A stretch of 64,000 nt of DNA from Paragordius varius (Eukaryota > Nematomorpha). Every line of letters starts with the position of its first letter. The stretch's first letter is position 1. The notes under the pieces are model-generated. The model searched no databases. It was not told the DNA's origin and saw nothing but the letters and a program-made list of their open reading frames with translations. A program made the translations under genes and the position numbers. The DNA lies in contig OZ176057.1 in the NCBI GenBank assembly GCA_964247055.1, forward strand, positions 930,001 through 994,000, written 5' to 3'. This document shows, piece by piece, positions 12,050 to 24,000 of the stretch.

Positions 12050-15000
12050 GTAAAATAATAAATAATTTATGTAAGGCGGATCACTTGTTAAAATTGTCTA
12101 TCTTGTTAATGTGCCACGCAAAAAAATTAATTATGACAGCAATGCAAATACTGATGGTATGGCTATGGTATGTTAAAGCTTTTTACTTTATATTAATTTT
12201 TTATATCATTATCTTTTTTCTATTTATTTTAGCTTAAATATTATATGAAATGGAATTTTTATCCAGATAATCGTTTTTTTTATTTTTAGAGTTTTTTAAA
12301 AATTTGCCGGTTAATTACATAATTATGTTACCAAAATTAATTGACTTTATTTTTGTATCCAAAAAACATTGTTAATCCTGTTTTATATCTAAAACAAAAT
12401 AAAATATTTTTATTTAAAGCAATTCCATAAACCGAAGAGCGTTTTTGATTTTTTTATTAACCTAAAAAAAGATCTTTCATTTAATATACCATTTATGATT
12501 TAAATTCACCTTTGAACAATTCGAATGGACCCTATAAATAAATTATGTGTTCTCGCTAACATAACTCATATTTAATATAAAATATATCTTTATGGCTTAT
12601 TTATTATTTTTTCGGTATTATTTTAATTACAAACAAAATTTAATTTTTAGAAATATGAATATGGGTAATATTTAATCTTAATAATCACATAATTTATTGT
12701 AATATGTTCGTGAGTGAATTTGTGTTTCCAAGGGTAGTTTGAATTGTTTGAGGGTGAATTTGAAGTGTAAATGGTATTTTTTTCTAACATAAAAATCTCT
12801 AAATAATTATCATTATGTTAAAAAAAAACGAAAATTATTTGAAATTTTTTTTTATATCTTGTAAATCCAAATGAAAGAGTATATTAACCAATTATTTTCC
12901 TCTTTTGTACAAATAAAAACCACTAATTATCTCGTAAAAATTGAAAATTCTAAAGATAAAATGTCAAAATAAACTTGGATGAATTGATTTGATACATACT
13001 TTTTAAAACCTTGCAAATTTGAAATATACCATTTACACCTCAAATTCACCCTTAAACAATTCATATTCACCCTAAAATAAATTATTTATTTTTTTAAAAT
13101 AAATACCTATTTAAAATCAAAATAATACTGAAAAAATAATAAACTAAACCATAAAGATATATTTGATATAAGGAATGAGTTATATTAACCTGAAAACACA
13201 TACTGTGTTTATAGGATAAATTTGAATTGTTCAAGGGAATTGTTCAAGGGTGAATATGAATTGTAAATGGTATATATTGAATGCCTTAAACCAATATACA
13301 TTTCTATTCCATATTTTTTGCAATTCAAAACGATAAAATTTACCATTAAAAATATCACGATTTATAATATGGTTGTCTCTGTTATTGTAAAAATAGTCTT
13401 TAAGTTTCTTTAAGTTTTACTGTAAATTTTTTTATTTAAAAAATTCTAGCTTTTTTAAAATATAATACGGGATCATTTATGATTTAAATAATATAAGTTG
13501 TTATATAATAGGTCATTTTTTCTCTATACAGTAGCGTATGTAAAAAAACACCATTTGTCCATAATTTAATAAACATGATCAAAATTGCAGGGTGCAGTAA
13601 AAATTGTTTAATTTTAATCACTTGTTCTTTTTATTCATACGATGCTGTATTGCCAATTAGCCAACATTGCACTGTTACTGTTTTATAAAATAATCCCTTA
13701 GTTTGGAAATAAAATTTCATAAAAAAATTTCTACTTTAATATACCATATACAGTTCAAATTCATTCTTGAACAATTCAAAATCACCCTAAAAATAAATTA
13801 TGTGTTTTCGAACTAATATAACTCATTATTAATATAAAAAATTATTTTTATGGTATAGAATATTATTTTTCAGTATTATTATAATTTTTAACAAAATTAT
13901 TTTGTTTAAAATGTATAAACAGGTAATTTTTAATCTTAAAAAATATATGATATATTTGAGGTTGAATTTGAATTGTTTTTGAATTGTTTATGGTTGAAAT
14001 TGAATCGTTCAAGGGTGAATTTGAATTGTTTAAGGGTGAAATTGAATTGTTTAAGGGTAAATTTGAATTGTTTAAGGGTAAATTTGATTCGTTTTCGAGG
14101 GATAATTTGAATTGTTCAAGGGTGAATTTGAATTGTACAAGGGTACATTCGATTTGTTTTCGATTGTAAATTTGAATTCGAGGGTGAATTTAAATTGAAG
14201 GGTGAATTTAAATTGTTTTATGGTGAATTTGAATTGTTCAAGGGTAAATTTAAAATGTTCGAGGGTAAATTTGAATCGTTCGAGGGTGAATTTGAATTGT
14301 TTGAGGGTGAATTTGAATATGTTGAAGGTAAATTGGAATTGTTCAAGGGTTGATATGAATTGTTTAAGGGTGAATTTGAATTGTTTAAGGGTGATTTGAA
14401 TTGTTTTAAATTGTTCAAGGGTAAATTTGAATTGTTTAAGGTGAATTTATATTGTTTAAGGGTGAATTTGAATTGTTTAAGGGTGAATTTTAATTGTTTG
14501 ATTTGAATTGTTTAATGGGTGAATTTGTAAGGGTAAATTTGATTTGTTTTTGAGGGTGAATTTAAATTGTTTTCGAGAGTGAATTTGAATTGTTCGAAGG
14601 TATATTTGAATTGTTCGAAGGTAAATTTGAATTGTATAAGTGTGAATTCGAATCGTTTAAAGGTGAATTTGAATTGTTTAAGGATGAATTTGATTTGTTT
14701 TTGAGGGTGAATTTGAATTGTTCGAGGGGGAATTTGAATTGTTCTATGGTGAATTAGAATTGTTTGAGGGTAAATTTGAATTGTTCAAGGATGATTTTGA
14801 ATTCTTTAAGTGTGAATCAAAAATGTTTAAGGGTGAATTGGACTTGTTTAAGGGTAATTTTTAATTGTTCGATGAATTAATTGTGTAAGGGTGCATTTGA
14901 ATTGTTTTCGAGGGTGAATTTGAATTGTTTGAGGCTAAATTTTAATTGTTTTCGAGGGTGAATTTGAATTGTTCAAGGGTGAATTTGAATTGTAAAAGGG

Positions 15001-18000
15001 TAAATTTTAATTGTTTAAGGGTGATTCAGAATTTTTTAAGGGTTATTTGGAATTTGATTTGTTTCTGTGTAAATTTAAATTATTCAAGGGTAAATTTGAA
15101 TTGTTTAAGGGTGAATTTAAAGTGTTTAAGGGTGTTTCTGAATTCTTTAAGGGTGAATCTGAATTGCTCAAGGGTAAATAAGAATTGTTTTGGGTGAATT
15201 TGAATTGTTTAAGGGTGAATTCGAATTGTTTAAGGGTGAATATAAATTGTTCAAGGGTGAGTTTGAATTGTTTAAGGGTGAATATGAATTGTTTAAGGGT
15301 GAGTTTGAATTGTTCAAGGGTGAATTTGAATTGTTTAAGGGTGAAATTTGTATTGTTTAAGGGTGAATTTGAATTGTTTAAGGGTGAACTTGAATTGTTC
15401 GAGGGTAAATAATTTTCAAGGGTGAATTTGAATTGTTTCAGAATGAATTTGAATTGTTAAATGGGTGAATTTGAATTGTTTCGAGGGTGAATTTGATTGT
15501 TTGAGGGGGGAATTTGAATTGTTCAAGGGTGAATTTGAATTTAAGGGTTGATTTATTTGAGGGTGAATTTGAATTGTTCAAGGGTGAATTTGAATTGTTT
15601 AAGAGTGAATTAAAATTATTCAAGGGTGTATATGAATTAGGGTAAGTTTGAATTGTTCAAGGGTGAATTTGAATTGTTCAAGAGTGCATTTAAATTGTTC
15701 GAGGGTGAATTTGAATTATTCAAGGGTGTATATGAATTAGGGTAAATTTGAATTGTTCAAGGATGAATTTGAATTGTTCGGGGTGAATTTGAATTAATGT
15801 TATATTTTCTTTAAATTTTCCTGCATCACAGTTGGAAGAACAAGAAGTTATGGGGACTCAATTACATTTTGTTAAATTCGAAACGAAATGTATTGAAGCA
15901 TGTTTGGAGTTTATTCAAAGGCATTTACAAGCCATAAATAATCAGGACAAGCTGATAAAATTTGATTCAAAACAAAAAGTGCTTAAAGCTACAGGAGGTG
16001 GTGCCTACAAATACATTGATTTAATACGAGAACGATTAAATTTTACGTAAGTTTTTTTTCTGCATGTCTTTTTATTTTGGCGAAGTTTTAGAAGTGTTGA
16101 AATTTTTAGAGTGTTTTTACTATTATATATTTTGGTGTAATTTTATGGCAAATTAAACATAATTCATTTAACATATTGATTCGGTAATAGTTTTAATATT
16201 AATTTTATTAAAAAAAGGAACCTATTTTTAAAATGTCTCTTAACTACTATATATATTTTGTAATTTTATGGCAAAGTGTGCATTTTATAAAGCTAGGCTT
16301 TCATTTTATACATTAATTTGATAGGAGAGCGAATAAATTTTACGTAAGTTTTTTTTGCATGGTTTTTATTTTGTTGAATGTGGAAAAGGTTTAAAAGTTA
16401 AAAATAGTTTTTGTTAATAAAAGTTTCTAATTTTGGTGTAATTTTATGGCAAAGTGAGCATTTTATAAAGGTATCAGAATACAGCACATTGCATGGTTTT
16501 TATTTTGGCAAGTTGTTTGAAAAAGTTTTTAGAATGTTTTTATACATTTTGGTGTAGGACAAATTTTTTTTTAAATGACACAACCATACTTTTTTAAACC
16601 CTAATTTATCCTATAAAAATCATTATATTACAGTCGTATTTAAAATGGATTGTGTTACCAATTTACATCTCTATTTTATACCTATTTGCAATTTAAAACA
16701 ATCAGTAATATTCAAAAAAATCAAAATTAAAATGTCTTATATTATTACGGTTTGTTCGTAAGAATTTAAAATATATATATGGAAAAAATTAGATGTTTTG
16801 ACACAAGTTTATTATCAAAATAAATATTTTTATAAATCTAATTTATCATACAGTAAAAATTGAAATTATACGGATGACAAAACGTAAAATTATAAATAAA
16901 TATTTTAATTATTTAACAGACAACCATGCTTTTTTAAACCTCTTTAATTTTTCCCTTTTACAAACAAACACACGAATTAATTACAATTGTTGTAAAATAT
17001 ATAAAAGTGACTTCGTTACCAATTAACATATCTATTATGCTCTCCCTACATTTCAAACAAAAATTAAGATTTAAAAATCTTTTGTTCTTTTAAACAAATA
17101 AATTTTTTTAATCTTTACATTTTACGTTTATTTCAATTTCTTGCAGATATAAACTTAGATTTTTTGCTAATATACAGTCATGTATCCTTTATTTTATCAA
17201 AAATTTATTTTATTTTTTTCGTTAAATGGGGGTGGTATAAATATTTGGTAAAGAATGTGGAAATAACAAGAGCTCTATGGTAATTCTAATACTTTTTTGA
17301 TGAATATAATATATTGTTAATACCATAGAACTGCTTGTTTTTTCCATTCTCCAAATATTTACCATTTAACAAAAAAATAAATAAATTTTTGATAAAATAA
17401 AGGATACATGACTGTATATATATACCATTTTTCAAATACACCCTCGAACAATTCAAATTCACCTTTAAGCAATTGATATTCCTTGAACAATTCAAATTCA
17501 CCCTAAAATAATTTTTGTGTTTAAAATTAAAAATTACCGATATTTTTTCAAATATTAATGAAATAAAATTTTGTTTAAAATTATTATAATACTGAAAAAA
17601 TAATAAACTATGCCCTAAGAATATATTTTATATTAAAGATGAGTTATATTAGCCTGAAAAGACATAATTTATTTCAAGGTGAATTTGAATTGTTCTAGGG
17701 TGAATTTAAATTGTTCAAGGGTGAATTTGAATTGTTCAAGGGTAGATTTGAATTGTAAATGGTATATAACGATTTCTAATTTTTTTTAAACTTTTTTTCA
17801 AACTTTTTTTTACCATAGCATAGAACGCGAAGATGAGATGGATTGTTTAGTGTTAGGGTGTAATTTCTTGCTTAAACACATTCCTGATGAAGCCTTTTAT
17901 TACCATAAGAATGGGACGCCAGAATACGAATTTCATAATATTGTTGTAACAACTTCTCCACCTCTTAAAAATAAAAGTAAAAGTAAAACAAAGAATAATA

Positions 18001-21000
18001 GAAATTCATTAGAACAAATCTTGAATGATGATAGAAAGTTTGAACCTACTAAACAGAATCTTAATTATAAAGAAAACATTTTTGAATCAAAACAATTCGA
18101 GTCGAAAAATCCTGAAAATTCTAAAGAAAAAATGCTTGAATCAAAACTATTTGAGACTGCTAAACAAAATCTTAAAAAACCTAATGAAAAAATGCTTGAA
18201 TCAAAATTTGAGACGAATAATCTTGAACATTCTAACGAAGTAAACTCTAAATCAAAATTTGAGCCTGCTAAAAATAATCTTAATTCTAACGAAAAAATGT
18301 CTGATTTCAAAAACTTAGAACCTAAAAATTTTGTTGAACATTCTAAACAAGTAATCTCCGAATCAAACCAATTTGAACATACTAAACAGAATCTTGAAAA
18401 TTGTAAAGAAAAAATATCTGATATGAAAAACTCAGAACCTAAAAATTTTGTTGAACATTCTAAAGAACTAAACTCCGAATCAAAACCATGTGAGGCTAAA
18501 AATTTTAGCAATTTTGACGTTAAAAAAGGTCCTGAAAACACTGAGAAAGAAAATAGTGAGAAATCTGCCAACAATATATTGTATCCATATCTGCTTGTAA
18601 ATATTGGATCTGGCGTTAGTATTCTAAAGGTAAGACAAGTATGCAATAAGTTTATATGTTTTAAATCAGGTGTAACCAATATGCAGCCTTCTATATTATT
18701 TTAGAAAATTTTTAAGGATGAAATTTTACGAATGCCAAGTAAAAAAAATTTTTTAAACACAATATTTGAAGGAAGCCAAGTAAAATTAAGTTTGGTGAGA
18801 ATTAGTAGGAAAAAAATGTTTAGATAATTAGGATTTTTAAATCTTTCCTATGTTTGAAATTTACCATTTACAATTCAAATTCACCCTCGAACAATTCAAA
18901 TTTACCCTAGAAATAACTCACCCTAAAAATAAATTATGTGTTTTCGTGCAAATATAACTCATATTAATATGATATCTTTTTGGCCTAGTTTACCGATTTT
19001 TCAGTATAATTTTAATTTTAAACAAAATTTCATTTCTTAAAAAGATATGGGTACTTTTTAATCTTAAAAAACACATATTTTAGGGTGAATTTGAATTGCT
19101 CATGGGTGAATCTGAATTCAAGGGTCAATTTGAAGTGTAAATTGTATATTTGCAAGTTATAATCGTTCAAAGATGAAACAGTATTATAAAAAAATCATTT
19201 TTTATGTAAAAAATATTTTTTTCTTCAAATATATCTAATGCGGATATTCATTACTTTACTTTACTATTGTAAGATGATAATAATTAATTATATTAATATA
19301 TGTTTTTATGTTTTAAAAAAAATTTAAAATTTTATTATAAAATTTTATTTATGTCAAAATGTTGTAAAAATTTTTATAAAACAAAATTTTATAGGTTGAA
19401 AGTGAAACTGAATACAGTCGAATAGGGGGTACTTCAATGGGTGGTGGAACTTTTTGGGGTTTAGGATCTCTCCTTACAAGCGCTAAAGTAATAATAATTT
19501 TTTTTTCTTTTAATAGCAAAATTATCACCTTTATATCACCTTTATACGCTATTTTCTCCTTTCAAAGGAGGTAAGCGTGTTAGAGTTTTCCATTTGTTTC
19601 TATCTTGAGCTTGTTCGATATCGATACTAAGGGAATCTAGGTCTTCTTGAATGGTGGATTGCCAGGTTTTATACGGTCTTCCTTTTTTGTTTTTATTATT
19701 GGTTGAATAAGACTGTATGAGCTTGATCCAGTTTGTGTCTTGCGCTCTGTAGATGTGACCAGCCCAACGCAAGCGGTATTCCCGGATAGCTGTATTAATT
19801 GGTTTAATTTTTAGAGTTTGATAGGGGCAGCAAAATTTGGCTTGGAAATTGTATATGTTAGGGTTATGTGCGAAAAGAATGGCGTTTAGGATCTTTTGCT
19901 CACCCTTTTGCAGTAATAGTAGATTTGATTTAGTCATAGGCCATGTTTCCGTACCATATAGTATAGCAGGACGTATAGCCGTCATAAAAATTTTTGCCTT
20001 TGAGCTGAGTAAAACGTACTTATTGTTTACTATTGTGCGCAGACTATGATATTTTTTCCAGGCGGCTTTGATTCTATGCGATAAGGCCGATTCTATACCA
20101 CCACCAGCATCCAAAGTATCGCCTAGATATGTAAATTTGTCGACAATTTCGAATGAAGTGGAGGGTTCGGGGGATTCTATGGTTAATGTATTTGTTGTAG
20201 TGCACGAGGGGCAGATAAAGTTTTTATTATCATATAAACTTTTTAAAGTGGAGCATTTTTTATGTACCCACTTTAAACATTTGTTACACTTTATTGAGTT
20301 TGACTTTACATTTAATGAGCACACGGAGCAGGGCCATTTTATTGTCCTGTTTTCATCGCACATTAGTTTAGTCTTTGATGTATTTACCTTCAAACCGAAT
20401 TTACTAAGGGTATCCTTCCATAAATTTAACTTTTCCATTAATTCCGGTGCAGATGTGGCGCATAATATTAAGTCATCAGCGTACAGAAGTTCAAAAGGTA
20501 AGCCTTTTCGTATGTCTTTTGTGATCTCCTCCATAATTAGAATAAATAAAAGGGGGCTTAATATAGAACCTTGGTGTAGGCCGTTTTTAAGTGGGATGGG
20601 GTTCGTATCGCCAACGCTTGTACGGATTACAGTTGAGGTGTTCTTATATAGTGCTTCTATTATTTGTATCATATTTTCCTCTATACCTTGCCTTCTGAGG
20701 GACCAAGCAATCAGGTGTTGCGGGACTGAGTCGAAAGCCTGTTCCAAGTCTACAAACGCATAGTGGAGAGGAAGATTTCTCAGGTGAGCATTTTGTAATT
20801 GGCGGATTATAAATATTGCGTCTATAGTACCCTTGTTTTTTGAAAATCCAAATTGCATAGAATCTATGGTGCAGTGTCGACGGATTCTGTTGGCTATCAG
20901 ATTTTCAAATATTTTAAAACCATGTTCTAAGATGCGTATGGGACGGAAGTTGGAAACGTTAAAACGATCTCCTTTGCCCTTATAAATTGGAATTGTGTAG

Positions 21001-24000
21001 CTTTTCAGCCAATCACAGGGTATGATATTATTTAATGCTATGTTGTTCGCAAGATTTTTGAAATAGTCCAAAAATAAATTATGATCTAGGGCTTTGAATA
21101 CATCATTTGTGATTTCTGATAAACCTGGGCATTTATTACTTTTTAAATTCTTTAAACAAAATTCTATTTCATCATTAGTAAATGGTTGAAATAAAGAATA
21201 TGTTGGTTCGTGATTTCCACAGGTATTTTAGGTTTATTAAAAATATTAAAAAAGTGGTTATACCATGTGGCTTTTATAACTTGGGCGTCGTGGGTTATAC
21301 TATTATCGGGTAATCAAATTGCATTTGTTTCGGCCCTTATATTATTATCATATTTTACCCATCTATATACAGATTGAGAAGATATGGCATTTTCTAGTTC
21401 CTTCCCTTTTTCTTCACCCATTTTTCTCATCGATGCTCTGATCGCTTTACGGCAATCTTTCTTTGTTTGGAGGTAATTTATTTTGCTGTCAGCACTTTTT
21501 TCTTTTTTCCATTTTTGGAATGCAGATTTCTTTTTCTTAATTATATCTATCAGGGATATTTGCCACCACCATTTAAATGCTTTTTTATTATTAGATTTCA
21601 TTCTCCCAACATTCTTCTCTAGTGATTCAATGCAGCTATATTTTAAGGAATTCCAGAGGTGTTCCGGAGAGGTTGTTTTTAATTTAAGGGAACTTTCCGT
21701 GTCGAGTTTCAATCTATTATTGATATTATTATCGACTAATTTTTTATATCTAAATTTAGGTTTATTTTGTCCAATGGGTGATTGCGTTGATGTAGATTTA
21801 TATAATTCAGCAATAATGAGTTTGTGCTGTAGTTCTAGAGCGGGGATAGATCTAATATTTTTAAAATGGGATTTGTTTTCTTTTCTTGACATAATTATGT
21901 CAATCATCGAGCGATTTGTGCCGGATATATAGGTTATCAAGTTATTATCATTTTTTTTAAAAAAGGTGTTAATGATGGATAAATTATTATTACTTGCGAA
22001 ATCTAATAATATTTTACCATTTTCATTTAAATCATCCATTCCAAAACCTCCATGTACTGAATGTAAAGATTCTTTACCAAAGTGAGAGTTTAGGTCACCC
22101 CCAATAAATATGAAATCAGTGTGTGGAATAGCAGTGACTTTTTCATATAAAGCCAACCAGAATAAATCCTTACAGTTTGAATCACAATTGATTTGTGGGG
22201 CGTATGCTGATAAAATATGAAAGATTTTTTTGTTGATTTGAATTTTTAATACTAATAATCTTTCAGAACAGTAATCGATGGATATGATATTGGATAAAAT
22301 GGAATTTTTGACATAAACTCCGACACCTGATGAACGGCCATTAGATCCAGACCAGAATAATTTATAATCTAGAATGTTTTTGGAACCAGTGTTCTTCCAG
22401 CGAGTTTCTTGGACGCAACATATTTCGATGTTCTTGGAGAAGAGCAAAGCTGCTATTTCCTGACTCCTTCTGGTTAAAGATGTTATATTCCAAGTGGCCA
22501 GACGAATGATATGATTAGTATGGAGTGTGGGATTCGAACACATATTATGTTTCGTTATAATGTAATGATATGATAAGAACAAGCAAAAAGCGAGAAAGAA
22601 AAGTGAATTAGCGATAAAATACTGAAGTAAATTATGGAGCAACCGTTTTTTACGCCGTGTATGCCCTTACTAACCGGCAACCAGAGAATCTGGAGAAAAG
22701 TAAATAAACGATTAAAGAAAGATGGTGGTTACAGCTGTAAAAGCGAATGAATGATGTTTATTTCTAATAGCAAAATTATGATAAAATATACTTTTTTTTG
22801 CAGGTGAGAGTGAGTTTTTAAGAATAATTTGATTTAAATATCAACAGCTGTATTAATAATTTTATTTATGAATAAATTTTGTGAAAAACTTGTGGTTTTT
22901 AACTAAAAAGATAAAACAAAATATAAAATTTAAAGTATTAAATTGTTTTTACGGTTTCACTCATAGATTACTGAATATTTTTATTCATTTAATTTATCAT
23001 TAAATTATCAAAAAATTGCCTTTTTTCTTGTTTTTTCAAATCAAATCCTAAGGATTTGATTTTTGGGAAAGTTAAAAGGAAAAAGAAAAAGGAATATTAA
23101 GATGGCTGGATATTGTAAAGAAGAAATCACTGATTATTTAATTTTCAAGGGAACTCGACCTTATAAAATACCTACCTACTCCTTGCCTCTTTTATAATTT
23201 CCAAAAATGGGCTCTTTAGAGTTTTACCAATTATTATGATTATTCATCAGAAATCCATCATTTTCTCTGTATGAGGTTTATTTTGACAAATTGTTACAAT
23301 TAGCAGACCAAGGCAATCATATTACATTAATATAGCAATAAATCTGTTAAGTTTTTTTCAAAAACACCAAATTGCTGTATATAAACTATAAAATTTGGGT
23401 TTTTTTCGAGTAAAACCAATTATTTTGAGTTTTTCTAAAAAACCAATTATTATTCTTTTTACTCCCCAAATATTAGGGTTTCGATGAATTGCAATTAGCT
23501 GTCTAAGACCATCATACATTAATATAACAATAAATCTATTTTACTTTTTTTTAAAAAACCAAATTATTTTATATAAACTATAAAATTTAAGTTTTGCAGG
23601 GTTCTACCAATTATTTTTGAGTTTTTTTCTAAAAAACCAGATGTTATTCTCTTTACTACCCATAAAATTAGGGTATTGATGAATTGTTTTAATTAGCTGT
23701 CCTAGGCGATTAAACCTTAATATAGCAATAAAACTGTTTAAGTTTTTTAAAAAAAACCAAATATTGCTTTATATAAATTATAAAATTTGGGTTTTCCAGG
23801 GTTCTACCAATAATTTTCTTTACCCTACAATAATTAGGTTTTTGACGAATTGTTACAATTAGCTGTCCAAGGCGATCATATACATTAATATAGCAATAAA
23901 TCTCGTTAAGAATATTAAAATAAAGTATAAAATTTGAATTTATTTTTAGAGTTTTTTTAAAAAACCAATTGTTTTACTCAAAACATAGGGTTTCGATGAA

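Larger units (their letters stand above)
19526..22764 (-). mobile_element. RTE-like LINE, near full length, in PANK4 intron 5
   Basis: A 3.24-kb non-LTR retrotransposon in antisense to PANK4, bounded by an exact 15-bp target duplication. On the - strand it has a short leader, an APE endonuclease, a reverse transcriptase, and a 3' end of two short direct repeats (TATAAAGGTGATATAAAGGT region) instead of poly-A, as in RTE-clade elements. It is less AT-rich than its surroundings, which with the perfect duplication points to a fairly recent insertion. The coding region has one in-frame stop (TGA at 21311..21313) and one frame change near 21215, so this copy is probably inactive but only lightly damaged. 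Confidence 0.9.

Noticed and set aside
13984-15623. Many open frames of GEFELFK or VNLNCSR repeats
   Set aside because: Same artefact from the FB-1 minisatellite; no start or splice context, and frames break at indels.
13955-15797. CRISPR-like regular array
   Set aside because: Contiguous 21-bp units without unique spacers, in a eukaryotic intron, and clearly the arm of a foldback element.
18065-18679. 204-codon open frame on the - strand opposite PANK4 exon 4
   Set aside because: Mirror of the biased Lys/Glu/Asn code of exon 4. No domain or splice sites, while the + strand is in phase with conserved exons.
20068-20763. 231-codon open frame on the + strand inside the LINE
   Set aside because: Shadow of the reverse transcriptase on the - strand; no recognisable motif.
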